Positions 53,861 through 63,130 of a stretch of 64,000 nucleotides of DNA are shown here, one piece after another (the first letter of the stretch is position 1; every line of letters begins with the position of its first letter). The stretch is from Isosphaeraceae bacterium EP7 (GTDB taxonomy: Bacteria > Planctomycetota > Planctomycetia > Isosphaerales > Isosphaeraceae): the NCBI GenBank assembly GCA_038400315.1, contig CP151667.1:3545174-3609173 (forward strand). Reading direction: 5' to 3'. The notes under the pieces are model-generated. The model was not told the origin of the DNA. It did no database searches and saw only the letters and a list, made by a program, of their open reading frames with translations. Made by a program: the position numbers and the translations under genes.

Positions 53861-55182
53861 GCAACACGGGCGAAAAAGGCCGGTTGACCCACGGTGACGC
53901 GGGCCAGGCCGGCGGCCGCCCAGAGCCCCATCAGGGGCTCGATGGGGATGTGAAACCGGGCCGAGACAATGGTCAATGTGTGGAAGGCGGCGATGAGTGC
54001 CGCCGCGAGCAGGGTCGGTGCCAGCCGCCGCCGCAGGTCGCCGGGCATCAGGATCAGGCCGAGCGCGGCAGCGATCGTCAGCGAAAGGTGGCCGGCCCTG
54101 TAGACAAGGTTGCGGGCCTTGGGGTTGGTCTCGTCGAAGAGGACGAACGCCTTGAGGCGAGCCAGGCAGAGCCGGGCGTAGCGTCCGGGCTCGGCGCGGA
54201 GGTCATCCAGGGCCTTGCCGAGCAGGTACCGCGACCTGGCCGGCTCGGTCATCCGGGCCATCGAGGCGTAGTCGGCGGGAGAGAGCGCGATGTCGTCGAT
54301 GCAGCCGGCCTCGTGCCGGGCCGCCCAGAGCGCCGCGTTCAGGGCACCCAGGCTCGACGCAGGCGCGGCCAGGGCCCGCTCGACCGAGGGCCGGACCACC
54401 TTGTCGGTCCCGTGGCTCAGGGCGCAATTGCCCTGCCAGAACGCATAGCCGAAGCTGCTCTTGATGGCCACGAACTCGCCGTGAACCAGGGCATTGCGCA
54501 CGATCCAGGGGGCGACGCACGCGGCGGCCACCGTCGCCATCACCAGGGCCGGCCTGGACGAGGCCCTGAAGCCGCGGTCCAGGCCCATGATCCAGGCCAG
54601 CGCGGGGGCGCCCAGTGCCAGGATCGGGTCGGCCAGGGCGACCAGGGCGAGCAAGGCCCCCGTCGCGGACGCATTGCGTAAGGAGTTCGTCCTGTTCGCG
54701 GAGTAGGCGTAGGCGAACGTCCAGATGAGGGCGGTCGTCGCCATGAGGGCAATCTGGACGTGCGTGGTCGCGTAGACGATCGTCGGGTGGAACGCGGCGA
54801 CGGCCCCCGCCAGCAGGGCGATTCCTGGCCGGCCGGGCGCGACCTCGCGGCCGAGGCGGATGGTCCCGGCGACGAGCAGCCCGCCGATCGCGGCCTGGAC
54901 GAGCTGGATCAGGAGCAGCGAGGCGGGGGTCTCGACACCGCACAGGGCATACGCACCGGCCACGAACACCGGGTAGGCCGGGGCCTGCTGCGAGGTGGGC
55001 CCCTCGACGCCCAGGTAGCGGACGGAGAACCCCTTGCCGGCCAGCAGGTTGGCGGCGATCTCGCCGTGCTCGTAGGTGGTCCTCGGCAGGAGGTAGCTCC
55101 CCAGCGCGAAGACCGAGGCGACGCGCACCAAGATGGCGGCGGCGATCAGGAGCGACTCGGGGCTGGGGCGACGCGGCTGCAT
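53818..55182 (-). CDS. GT39/PMT-like membrane glycosyltransferase 1
   Basis: 454 residues with about nine transmembrane helices. The first loop holds TYEHGEIAANLLAGKGFSVR and GPTSQQAPAYPVFVAGAYAL, where the GE/PxYP pattern resembles ArnT/GT39-type enzymes that use polyprenol-phosphate sugars. GAGGAGCC 9 nt upstream fixes ATG 55182; a much longer open frame upstream is non-coding. It is divergent from the CBM9-like gene and overlaps the convergent 53318 gene at its 3' end. Confidence 0.8.
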   Translation of the reverse strand: MQPRRPSPESLLIAAAILVRVASVFALGSYLLPRTTYEHGEIAANLLAGKGFSVRYLGVEGPTSQQAPAYPVFVAGAYALCGVETPASLLLIQLVQAAIGGLLVAGTIRLGREVAPGRPGIALLAGAVAAFHPTIVYATTHVQIALMATTALIWTFAYAYSANRTNSLRNASATGALLALVALADPILALGAPALAWIMGLDRGFRASSRPALVMATVAAACVAPWIVRNALVHGEFVAIKSSFGYAFWQGNCALSHGTDKVVRPSVERALAAPASSLGALNAALWAARHEAGCIDDIALSPADYASMARMTEPARSRYLLGKALDDLRAEPGRYARLCLARLKAFVLFDETNPKARNLVYRAGHLSLTIAAALGLILMPGDLRRRLAPTLLAAALIAAFHTLTIVSARFHIPIEPLMGLWAAAGLARVTVGQPAFFARVAQPRRPTTSIMSGS

Positions 55183-55365
55183 CCGTGCAGGCTCCTCGGC
55201 GGGGTGGTCAGGCGGCGGATTGTGGTCGGCGAGGGTCCGGGGGTCAACCCGAGTCGAGCGTGGCGGCGGCCCGGTCCGCTGTGCGACCATTGCCATCCCT
55301 GGGGGTGCGGTCCCGCGCCCCCCTTCATCCCGAAGCGATCCAAACTGAATGACGGGGGTCATGCC

Positions 55366-56106
55366 ATGATCGGGCTCGGTTGCGCGGTGGTGTGGGCGGG
55401 GCTGGTGGGCCAGGCGGCGGGCGCCGACCCCTTGAATGTGACCCGGGAGGCGACCTGTCGCTGGGCCAAGGTGGCGCCCGTGATCGACGGCAAGCTCGAC
55501 GACCCGGCCTGGGCCGACGCGGCGGTCATCGACAAGTTCAGCGCCTACTGGGCCAAGAAGAACACCGGCGACGGCACCAAGGCCAAGCTGCTCTGGGACG
55601 ACAAGGGCCTCTACTACGCGGCCACGATGACCGACGCCGAGCTGACGGCGCACGGCACCAAGCACAACGACCAGATCTGGAACGGCGACGTCTTCGAGCT
55701 CTTCTTCAAGGCACGCACCGACCGGCCCGAGTACCACGAGTTCGAGGTCAACCCGCACTCGGCCATCCTCGAGCTGCCGATCCCGGGCCGACCGTTCGAC
55801 TTCGACGCGCTCGTCAAGCTGCCGCCGGCCGGCTTGAAGGCGGTGGCCGTGGTGGACGGGACCCTGGACAAGCCCGGCGACGTGGACAAAGGCTGGCGGG
55901 TCGAGGGATTCATCCCCTGGTCGGCCTTCGCCATCTCCGGCGGCAAGCCCAAGCCGGGCGCCGTCTGGACGTTCGCGCTCTGCCGGTACGACTACGGCCC
56001 GAAGGGGACCGAGCCCGTCCTGATGAGCAGCGCCCCGCTGACCGTCGGCAACTACCACCGCTACGAGGACTACGGCAAGCTCACCTTCGAGGGGCCGAAG
56101 AAGTGA
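55366..56106 (+). CDS. Exported CBM9-like (DOMON type 9) carbohydrate-binding protein
   Basis: 246 residues. Signal peptide (GLGCAVVWAGLVGQAAGADP), then a CBM9-like beta sandwich: APVIDGKLDDPAWADAAVID, KAKLLWDDKGLYYAATMTDA, IWNGDVFELFFKARTDRPEY, EFEVNPHSAI and WRVEGFIPWSAFAISGGKPK. The family binds sugars or haem at the cell surface. A GGGGGT stretch precedes ATG 55366. Its last 26 bp overlap the convergent gene at 56081. Confidence 0.88.
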   Translation: MIGLGCAVVWAGLVGQAAGADPLNVTREATCRWAKVAPVIDGKLDDPAWADAAVIDKFSAYWAKKNTGDGTKAKLLWDDKGLYYAATMTDAELTAHGTKHNDQIWNGDVFELFFKARTDRPEYHEFEVNPHSAILELPIPGRPFDFDALVKLPPAGLKAVAVVDGTLDKPGDVDKGWRVEGFIPWSAFAISGGKPKPGAVWTFALCRYDYGPKGTEPVLMSSAPLTVGNYHRYEDYGKLTFEGPKK

Positions 56107-57565
56107 CCTCGTAGATGATGACGCCCCGGTCATACACCGTCCGCACCCGCCCGCCGGCCGCCTCGACATAGCGGCCGATCGGGCTGGCCGGGGCATTGGC
56201 GAATCTGTCGTCGTCAACCATCAGGAAGGTCTGACGGCCTTCCTCCGTCAGCCGGGCGATGGCCGCCGGGTCGTCCGGCGGGACGAGTGCCCTGAGCCGA
56301 GTCTGCCAGAAGACCTCGCCGGGGTGCCGGGTCAGTACCAGGGCGTCGGGCCTCTTCCCGCGCGCGGCCAGCCAGCGGCAGGCGTCGTCGAAGTCCGCGT
56401 GGGTCCGCTCGCGGGCCTGGACTCGAGACGGCAGGGCCGAATAGGCCGTATACGGGACGGCCGCGGCCAGCAGCAACCAGGCTGCCCGCGCCCGGCCCAT
56501 CGGCCCGACCCGACTCAGCCCTTCGACGGCCCCGACGAGCAGGAACGGCACCAGCGGGACGAGGAACCGGCCGGCCTCGGTGAACGGCCAGGCCAGCAAA
56601 AGGGCCAGGGTGGCCAGCGGGATGAGCCCCGCCAGACGCCTCCTCGGGTTCAGAGCCGCCTTGACCAGTCCGTACAGCACCAGCGCGGTCGCCCCGATAG
56701 CCCCGGCCGTGGCCGAAGCGGCCAGCCCTGGGGAACGGCCGAACACGGTGGCGACCTCGACGAACGGCCCGGCCAGGTGGTCGGGGATGCGCCTGGCGTA
56801 GAACAAGGCCTGCGAGGCGACCAGCGACGGCAGATCGACGGCCGTCAGCAGCCCCGCCTGCGAACCTCGCCCCACACGCAACTGCCAGGCAATCCAGGGT
56901 GAGATCAGCAAGGTTGCGGTCGCGCCGACTGCAATCGCCGCCGCGCGACGCTCGCGCCAGGCCAGGTCGACAACAACGGCCAGGACCAGGCAGGCCCCGA
57001 CGTGCCGGGTTAGCACGCAAGCCGCCAGCAAGACTCCCAGTCCGAGCGTTCCCAACCGGTTCCTCCGGTCGGTCCGCGCCAGGCGATCAGCAGCGTTGAC
57101 GGCCAGCGCCGTGAGCAGCAGGAACAGCGGCTCCGACTGGATCGACCCGCCGACGCGCGCCCAGCTCCAGTTGAACGCCAGCGCGAGGGCCAGCGGCGCG
57201 GCGACCCTCGGACTCTCGACCCGGGCGAACCAGTGGGCGAGGAACCAGACGGCGATGGTGGTGCATGCCGCCGACAGGACGTGAGCGACCCGGTCGGAAC
57301 GCCCGAACCAGGTCCATGAGGCGGCCAGCGCGGCGGGATAGCCGGGCGGGAAGTGGGCGTGCTGCGGCGCGTCGGGCTGGTCGATCGCCCGGTAGCCGTT
57401 GCCTTCCAGGATCGAGGTGGCCAGCACGGCGTAGCCGGCCCCGTCGTAGCGTGGAGGGGCGTCGAGGTCGGTGCTGGAGAGGATGCAGGACAGGGCGATG
57501 ACCGCGGCGAGCGCCGGCGCGAATCGCTCGAACTGTCGGCCCCACCGGGCGGATCGGGACGTCAT
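56081..57565 (-). CDS. GT39/PMT-like membrane glycosyltransferase 2
   Basis: 494 residues, about ten transmembrane helices. First loop: PPRYDGAGYAVLATSILEGN, then DAPQHAHFPPGYPAALAASW, with the acidic residue and HFPPGYP motif typical of GT39-like ArnT/RgtB enzymes. Further landmarks: RVGGSIQSEPLFLLLTALAV and WPFTEAGRFLVPLVPFLLVG. The C-terminal ~110 residues are a soluble domain (DDACRWLAARGKRPDALVLT). Probably glycosylates an envelope polymer or lipid. Confidence 0.82.
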   Translation of the reverse strand: MTSRSARWGRQFERFAPALAAVIALSCILSSTDLDAPPRYDGAGYAVLATSILEGNGYRAIDQPDAPQHAHFPPGYPAALAASWTWFGRSDRVAHVLSAACTTIAVWFLAHWFARVESPRVAAPLALALAFNWSWARVGGSIQSEPLFLLLTALAVNAADRLARTDRRNRLGTLGLGVLLAACVLTRHVGACLVLAVVVDLAWRERRAAAIAVGATATLLISPWIAWQLRVGRGSQAGLLTAVDLPSLVASQALFYARRIPDHLAGPFVEVATVFGRSPGLAASATAGAIGATALVLYGLVKAALNPRRRLAGLIPLATLALLLAWPFTEAGRFLVPLVPFLLVGAVEGLSRVGPMGRARAAWLLLAAAVPYTAYSALPSRVQARERTHADFDDACRWLAARGKRPDALVLTRHPGEVFWQTRLRALVPPDDPAAIARLTEEGRQTFLMVDDDRFANAPASPIGRYVEAAGGRVRTVYDRGVIIYEVTSSAPRR

Positions 57566-57703
57566 CGTCGGGGGCTTCCTCGCCCCGCTGCGGCTCGCGA
57601 CGGGCGAGCGACGGACCTGGCGGTTGGCGACCGGGGGCTTCGGTCCGGCCCATTGTAGGCCGGGCCGGGGCCGCGTTGGTAGCGGCCCGGTGTCGGCCCG
57701 GCT

Positions 57704-58570
57704 TCAAACGGCGGCGAGGGCGTAGCGGCGAGCGGGAATAGGGGAGGCGGCCCGGGTGGCCCGGCCCAGCTTGTCCACGGCGCGGACCTCGATCTTGCGG
57801 ACCCACTCGCGGGTCACGCCCAGGCGGCGGCCGACTTCCTTGAGGGTCAGCGGCTCGTCGCCGTCGAGGCCGAAGCGGAGGGAGAGGATCGTCTGCTCGC
57901 GCTCGTCGAGCTGGGCCAGGCGGCTACGCATCGCCTGCTTCTCGTCGTCGGCCTCGAGCGCGGCGTCGGGCGGGGCGCAGGAGTCGGTGGCTTCCTCGGG
58001 GGTCCAGGCCTCGTCCTCGTTGGAGGCCGTCTCCTGGCGGATCTGGCGTGACCGCATGGCACTCTCGACCATCCGCCGCTGGGCGTCGGACAGCCCGAGC
58101 TCGTCGGCCACCTCGTGGAACTCGACGGAGCGGCCCAGGACGCGGGACATCGAACGCTCGGCCCGGCGCCAGCGGGTCAGCAGGCCGATCATGTGGGCTG
58201 GCAGGCGGATCGTCGGCGCGGCGTTGGCCAGGGCGTGGCGGATGGCCTGCTTGATCCAGTAGGCGGCATAGGTGCTGAAGCGGGTGCCGAAGGCGGGGTC
58301 GAACTGCTGGACGGCCCGGAGCAGGCCGATGTTCCCCTCGCCGACGAGGTCATCCATGGTCAGGCCGCGGTTCTGGTAGTCGCCGGCGATCTTGACGACC
58401 AGCCTGAGATTGGCCCGGATCATCCTCGAGCGTGCCCCGCGGTCGCCCTCGGCGATGGCGACGGCCAGCTGCTTCTCCTCCTCGGCCGTCAGCAGGGCGT
58501 CGCCCTTGATCTCGTTGAGGTAGACGTCCATCGTCTGGGTCGAATCGTTCGTGCTGCGTCGCATCATCAT
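57704..58570 (-). CDS. Group 2/3-type sigma-70 factor
   Basis: 288 residues. Region 1.2 (TMDVYLNEIKGDALLTAEEE), 2.1-2.4 (NLRLVVKIAGDYQNRGLTMD, DLVGEGNIGLLRAVQQFDPA, RFSTYAAYWIKQAIRHALAN), region 3 (EVADELGLSDAQRRMVESAM) and region 4 with HTH (SLRFGLDGDEPLTLKEVGRR, LGVTREWVRKIEVRAVDKL). No region 1.1, so it is an alternative RpoD/RpoS-like sigma. An ASNEDEAW-type acidic linker splits regions 3 and 4. Divergent from the ECF sigma gene. Confidence 0.93.
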   Translation of the reverse strand: MMMRRSTNDSTQTMDVYLNEIKGDALLTAEEEKQLAVAIAEGDRGARSRMIRANLRLVVKIAGDYQNRGLTMDDLVGEGNIGLLRAVQQFDPAFGTRFSTYAAYWIKQAIRHALANAAPTIRLPAHMIGLLTRWRRAERSMSRVLGRSVEFHEVADELGLSDAQRRMVESAMRSRQIRQETASNEDEAWTPEEATDSCAPPDAALEADDEKQAMRSRLAQLDEREQTILSLRFGLDGDEPLTLKEVGRRLGVTREWVRKIEVRAVDKLGRATRAASPIPARRYALAAV

Positions 58571-58992
58571 CGGGTGCCTCCCGTCATTCCGCTCGATCGA
58601 CTCCGACTCCGATCGGCCCGTTCGGCCCGTCGTCGTCGGATGCGTCCCTACGCCATCGCTCGTCGGGGGGCGACCGGGTTCATCCCGGTAACCGACTCGT
58701 CACCCCCTTCAACCGAACCAGTTGCGCGCCGAGGAAAAAACCGGCAGGGTTTTTTGAAAAACTTGTCGGAATTTTAAAATGCGGCTCTTTGTTCGTCTTT
58801 GTTCGCTTTATTTTGGCTATTAATAACGACATAACGACGATGATGGACGGAATCCCTTCGATCGGGCGTGTTCGCCGGTTATACTAGGTGGCTAAAGTCA
58901 GGCTGCGTCCGGACTCGGGCGATGTGGCCCATGCGGGCGTCACAGGCCCCCGCGATCCGGGGGGCGTGGGTGGTCCTTCGAGGAGCACGGCG
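58571..58992. promoter_or_regulatory. Divergent sigma-factor promoter region with tandem repeats
   Basis: 422 nt between two sigma genes. The centre is AT-rich. It holds a 10-bp tandem repeat TCTTTGTTCG x2 (58786-58805), an 8-bp tandem repeat ATAACGAC x2 (58823-58838) and an inverted repeat AAAAAACC-GGCAG-GGTTTTTT (58735-58755). TATACT at 58880-58885 may be the -10 for the plus-strand gene. Confidence 0.5.
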
Positions 58993-59580
58993 ATGGACGA
59001 CGCAGACTTCGCCGGGATGATTTCCAGGGCCAGGGGGGGCGACGACGCCGCGGCCCGCGAGCTGATCTGCCGCTTCGAGGCCGACGTCCGCACGATGGTG
59101 CGGGTCCGCCTGCCGAAGCTCCTCCGCAACCGATTCGACAGCCTGGACTTCACCCAGGCCGTCTGGGCCAGCGTGTTCGTCGGCCTGCGGGACGACTCCG
59201 ACGAGTCGTTCCAGGACGAGGACCAGATGCGCAAATTCCTCGGCGGGGTCGTGCGCAACAAGGTGATGGAGGAGTACCGCAGGCACACCCGGACGCGCAA
59301 GTACGACCTCGCGCGCGAGCAGCCCCTCTACGTCAGGCGCAACGGCCGCGACCGGCCGATGGACCTGCCCGGCCACGAGCCGACCCCGTCGCAGGTGGTG
59401 CAGGCGGGCGACCAGCTCAACCGCCTGATCGCGGGCCGGACGGACCGGGCCGCCGAGGTCATCGAGCTGAGGCGCCAGAACCTGACCTTCGAAGAGATCG
59501 CCGCGCGGATGAAGATGAGCGAGCGATACGTCAGGCGGATCGTGGAGTCGCTCCGGGAACGCTTGGAGGAGCCGCAGTGA
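58993..59580 (+). CDS. ECF-type sigma factor coupled to Ser/Thr kinase
   Basis: 195 residues. Region 2 (CRFEADVRTMVRVRLPKLLR, FDSLDFTQAVWASVFVGLRD, MRKFLGGVVRNKVMEEYRRH) and region 4 (RTDRAAEVIELRRQNLTFEE, IAARMKMSERYVRRIVESLR) of the planctomycete-type ECF family. GAGGAG 8 nt before ATG 58993 sets the start. Its stop overlaps the kinase start (GTGA), so the two are translationally coupled; in related bacteria such kinases are thought to control the sigma factor. Confidence 0.92.
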   Translation: MDDADFAGMISRARGGDDAAARELICRFEADVRTMVRVRLPKLLRNRFDSLDFTQAVWASVFVGLRDDSDESFQDEDQMRKFLGGVVRNKVMEEYRRHTRTRKYDLAREQPLYVRRNGRDRPMDLPGHEPTPSQVVQAGDQLNRLIAGRTDRAAEVIELRRQNLTFEEIAARMKMSERYVRRIVESLRERLEEPQ

Positions 59581-62500
59581 CGATGTCCCCCCGTCCCCGC
59601 CGCGACCGCGCGACGCGAGGCGGCCGGCCCGCCCCCTCGGCCCGGAGGTCCGTCCCGGGGGAGTCACGCCGAAGGCCCGACGCGGGCGCCAGCGCCGGCC
59701 CCCCGCTGAAGGCCCGCCGCCCTGCGCAGCCTCCCAGGACGGGACGCGCGGTCGACACGGTCGACTCGCTGCTCGAAGAGATGGCCGACAGCTGGGGACG
59801 CGGGGAGAATCCCGCCGCCGAGTCGTTCCTCAGCCGCCTGCATGAACCGTCGCCCGACGATCAGCTGGCCCTGATCTACCAGGAATATTGCCTGGCCGAG
59901 GCCGCCGGAGTCGAGGCCGATCCGGCCGACATGCTGGCGCGATTCCCTGGCCACGCAGCCAGCCTGAAGCGGCTCTTCGGCCTGCATGGGGCCCTCGACT
60001 CGACGCAGCTGCGCGACGCGATCGGCCCGGTCGGCTCGACCGTCCTGCCCGGCCTGGGCGACCAGGTGGGCCCGTTCCTCCTGATCAAGGAGATGGGCAG
60101 CGGGGCATTCGCTCGGGTCTACCTCGCCGAGCAGACGGACATGGAAAGCCGCCTGGTCGTCGTCAAGCTGGGGGAGGCGGCCACGTCGGAGCATCGCCTG
60201 ATGGCCCGGGTCCGCCACCCGCACGTCGTCGAGGTGATCTCGCACGCGGCGGTCGACGGCGGCGCGTTCCAGATCATGGTCATGCCCTTCCTGGGCGGGG
60301 CGACGCTGGGGGCGGTGCTGGAGGAGCGGCGGCGGCGCGGCGTGCGGCCCAGGCGCGGGGTCGACCTGCTGGACGACCTGGACCATGTCTCGGCCCCCGA
60401 GTTCAAGGCATCCACCGCGGGCCAGCCCGCGCGCGAGCTGATCTCCGGTCTCTCGCACGCCCAGGCCATGGCCTGGGCCTTCGCTCGGCTGGCCGAGGCC
60501 CTCGATTACGCCGAGCGGCGGGGGGTGACGCACGGCGACCTGAAGCCCTCGAACATCCTGATCGCCGCCGACGGCGCGCCGATGCTGCTCGACTTCAACC
60601 TCGCGGCCGACGACTTCGCGCCGGGCGCGGCGACCGACTCGATCCGGGGGACCCCCGCCTACATGGCCCCGGAAGTCCTGCGGTCGGGGATCGCCAGGCC
60701 CAAGGCGGCGATCGACGCTCACAGGGCCGACCTGTACGCGCTGGGCCTGGTGCTCCGCGAGTCGCTGACCGGGCTGGCGCCGCCGAACGTCTCGGTCTCG
60801 GGGCAGGGGGGATTCGCCGCCCTGGCCGTCGCGCTGCTGGAGGCGCGGGCGGCCGAGTCGTTGAAGGGCCGGACCTCGATTGGCTACGACGCGGGCCTGC
60901 GCTCGATCATGGACCGCTGCCTGGCCGACGACCCCGCGGACCGCTACGCCCGAGGTAGCCAACTGGCCGAGGACCTCGAGCTCTGGAGGTTGGGACTGCC
61001 GCCGGCGCACGCCCGCGAGTCCAGGCTCGTGAAGCTCACCCGCGCCCTACGCAAGCGCCGTCCTCGCGCCGTCCTGGCGTCATTGGCGGTCGCCCTGGCC
61101 CTGGCGGTCGGCTCGGCGGTGGCCGTGCGAGAGGTCTACCGCGCCAGCCAGCGCGAGCAGGCCCTGGCCCAGCTCGCCGCCACCTGGGACCGCCACGAGC
61201 AGGGCGCCATCCGACTCCAGCGTCAGACTCAGTACGGCGACTGGGGCTCGGACGTGGATCCCGTCGCGCTGGCCACGCGACAGCTCTTGAGCTACCGGGT
61301 GCTTCCGCCCGGCGATTGGCGTCAGCGGGACAGTGTTCTCCGACTGCCACCCTTCTGGCGTGAGGAATTGGAGGGCTGGCTTCATGAGCAAGCCTTGCTC
61401 CTCTCGATCCAGACCCGTCGCCAGGGCCGCGGAACCGATGATCGCCAGCGGGCACTGGCCTACCTCGATGCCGTTGACCCCTCCGGAAAATCGACGGCTC
61501 TGCGATCCGAGCGCCGGCGGCTCACGGGCGAGTCGGGCTCGATCGCCCCGCCCTCGGGCGAGGACCCGCCGGGATGGCTGGAAGACTATCTCCTCGGCGT
61601 CGCAGCTGAGGAGGACGACGTGCGACCCGACTCACGTGCGGCCCTGGCTTTCTACAATCTGGCCCTGACGCAGCGCACCGGAGGCTTCTGGGCGCACTAT
61701 CGCGCCGGGTTCGTCTCGCACAAGCTGGGAGAGTCGCGTGCGGCAGCCGGGCACTTCGGAGCCTGTATCAAGCTGCGGCCCGAGAATGCCACCCTTCTCA
61801 CCAGGCGCGCCGGCGACTATTTCCTGATGGGCGACCACGCCGAAGCGTCAAGAGACCTGGATGCTGCCCTGAAGCTAGACCCGGAGCTGAAAGAGGCTTA
61901 CGTCACCCGGCTCCTAGTACGCACTGCGCTGCGGCGAGGCGAAAGCGCACGAGCCGATATGGAAGGCTTCCTGAGCCGCGCACGGTTCGGCGATCCGGCG
62001 GCCCGCGCCCGGCTTCAACAGTTGCTCGCTTCGGAGAGTCGGTTCGGCCTGCTGCCCTCCGCGAAGGACCAGGCTCAGGCCAAGGACCTAATCCTGTCCC
62101 TTGTGCCAGACGATGTTGACACGCGTGTCAACCACGCCCACCAGTTGGCCAGAGCTCGCAAGCTCGACGAGGCGATCGCCTTATTCGACGAGATCATCGC
62201 TGAGCAACCCAGGCATGTACACGCCCGCGCGTTGAGAGCCGGTTGCATGTTCAACCTGCGTCACCCGGGGACGGCTGAGGCCCTCGTCCGCGTCATCGAA
62301 GACCCGCAGTTCGAACAGGTCTGCGCCTACGACCCACTTTCGCTTCGACTTTTCGACTACGCAGCTCGCACCCTGGGGAATGAGGGTCGCGAGTACGCCG
62401 CCTTGCGTTACGCACGCAATGGCCTTCTCCTAGCTCAGGGGCAGGGCCAGCACGACAAGGATGGAATCAGGAAGGCCATGCGGGCCGAGATGAACTACTC

Positions 62501-62699
62501 GGTCGCGAGGAGTCTGGATGTCGCAGCGAAGCTCAACCCGTCGCTTAGCGATCAGGTAGCCGGCTACCTGAATGAGGCACTACGCGATAATCCCAAGATC
62601 CTTCTCGAAATGGAGGTCGACCCGGATGACGACTTCCCCAGGGCTCGCGAGCACTCAGGCCTGAATCTCGCCCGGATGCTGACCTCTACTCCCCGCTGA
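59577..62699 (+). CDS. Transmembrane Hanks-type Ser/Thr kinase with TPR-like region
   Basis: 1040 residues. Residues ~1-160: disordered then helical N-terminal region. Kinase domain ~165-475: Gly loop GSGAFARVYLA (174-184), Lys197 in VVVKLG, catalytic loop HGDLKPSN (319-326; HGD in place of HRD), DFN (339-341) in place of DFG, and GTPAYMAPE (358-366). One helix at ~499-517 (VLASLAVALALAVGSAVAV) then an extracytoplasmic TPR-like region (FWAHYRAGFVSHKLGESRAA, ATLLTRRAGDYFLMGDHAEA). Start is GTG 59577 or ATG 59583. Activity is uncertain because of DFN. Confidence 0.9.
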   Translation: MTMSPRPRRDRATRGGRPAPSARRSVPGESRRRPDAGASAGPPLKARRPAQPPRTGRAVDTVDSLLEEMADSWGRGENPAAESFLSRLHEPSPDDQLALIYQEYCLAEAAGVEADPADMLARFPGHAASLKRLFGLHGALDSTQLRDAIGPVGSTVLPGLGDQVGPFLLIKEMGSGAFARVYLAEQTDMESRLVVVKLGEAATSEHRLMARVRHPHVVEVISHAAVDGGAFQIMVMPFLGGATLGAVLEERRRRGVRPRRGVDLLDDLDHVSAPEFKASTAGQPARELISGLSHAQAMAWAFARLAEALDYAERRGVTHGDLKPSNILIAADGAPMLLDFNLAADDFAPGAATDSIRGTPAYMAPEVLRSGIARPKAAIDAHRADLYALGLVLRESLTGLAPPNVSVSGQGGFAALAVALLEARAAESLKGRTSIGYDAGLRSIMDRCLADDPADRYARGSQLAEDLELWRLGLPPAHARESRLVKLTRALRKRRPRAVLASLAVALALAVGSAVAVREVYRASQREQALAQLAATWDRHEQGAIRLQRQTQYGDWGSDVDPVALATRQLLSYRVLPPGDWRQRDSVLRLPPFWREELEGWLHEQALLLSIQTRRQGRGTDDRQRALAYLDAVDPSGKSTALRSERRRLTGESGSIAPPSGEDPPGWLEDYLLGVAAEEDDVRPDSRAALAFYNLALTQRTGGFWAHYRAGFVSHKLGESRAAAGHFGACIKLRPENATLLTRRAGDYFLMGDHAEASRDLDAALKLDPELKEAYVTRLLVRTALRRGESARADMEGFLSRARFGDPAARARLQQLLASESRFGLLPSAKDQAQAKDLILSLVPDDVDTRVNHAHQLARARKLDEAIALFDEIIAEQPRHVHARALRAGCMFNLRHPGTAEALVRVIEDPQFEQVCAYDPLSLRLFDYAARTLGNEGREYAALRYARNGLLLAQGQGQHDKDGIRKAMRAEMNYSVARSLDVAAKLNPSLSDQVAGYLNEALRDNPKILLEMEVDPDDDFPRAREHSGLNLARMLTSTPR

Positions 62700-62857
62700 A
62701 CCTCGGAATCGTTTCCGACTCGGCCTGCGGCGTCAGAGACGTCCCGGAAAAGATGAAGAGCCCTGCCGGACCCCCTGGGACGGGCGGGGTTGGAGCCGGC
62801 AAGGCTCATCGATCGTCTCATAGAATCGGGCCGAGCATTCAGGTTATCCGGCCAATC

Positions 62858-63130
62858 TCAGCGGACGGGGCCGAACGGCGGCGGCGGGGGCAGTTCCTTC
62901 GGAGTGTCGTAGGAGATGGTGCCGCTGACGGTCATCGACAGGCTCTGGGGGGCCGGGGCGAACTGGGCCGAGGTACCGGGGAAGCTGGCGGCGGGGTAGA
63001 GAGCGTAGGAGGACGGGCTCAGCTTGCGTTCCAGGGCTTCGGGGGCGAACTTCGGGTTGCGGAAGCGGTTCATCGATTCCATCTCCAGGTGCATGAGTCT
63101 TTTGAGTCTTCGTTTTTGAGTGGGCCACAT
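62858..63130 (-). CDS. Small protein with ALERKL-type motif
   Basis: 90 residues. A very basic start (MWPTQKRRLKRLMHLEMESM) is followed by RNPKFAPEALERKLSPSSYA, akin to the LExLExRxL-type N-terminal motifs seen in planctomycete surface proteins, then a Pro/Ala-rich body ending ELPPPPPFGPVR. AAGGA, 6-7 nt before ATG 63130, supports the start. No hydrophobic signal helix is present. Function unknown; possibly a tiny surface or secreted protein. Confidence 0.65.
   Translation of the reverse strand: MWPTQKRRLKRLMHLEMESMNRFRNPKFAPEALERKLSPSSYALYPAASFPGTSAQFAPAPQSLSMTVSGTISYDTPKELPPPPPFGPVR

Noticed and set aside
53818-56217. 799-codon version of the glycosyltransferase
   Set aside because: The first ~345 codons overlap the CBM9-like gene on the other strand and lack coding character; GAGGAGCC and the first helix place the start at 55182.
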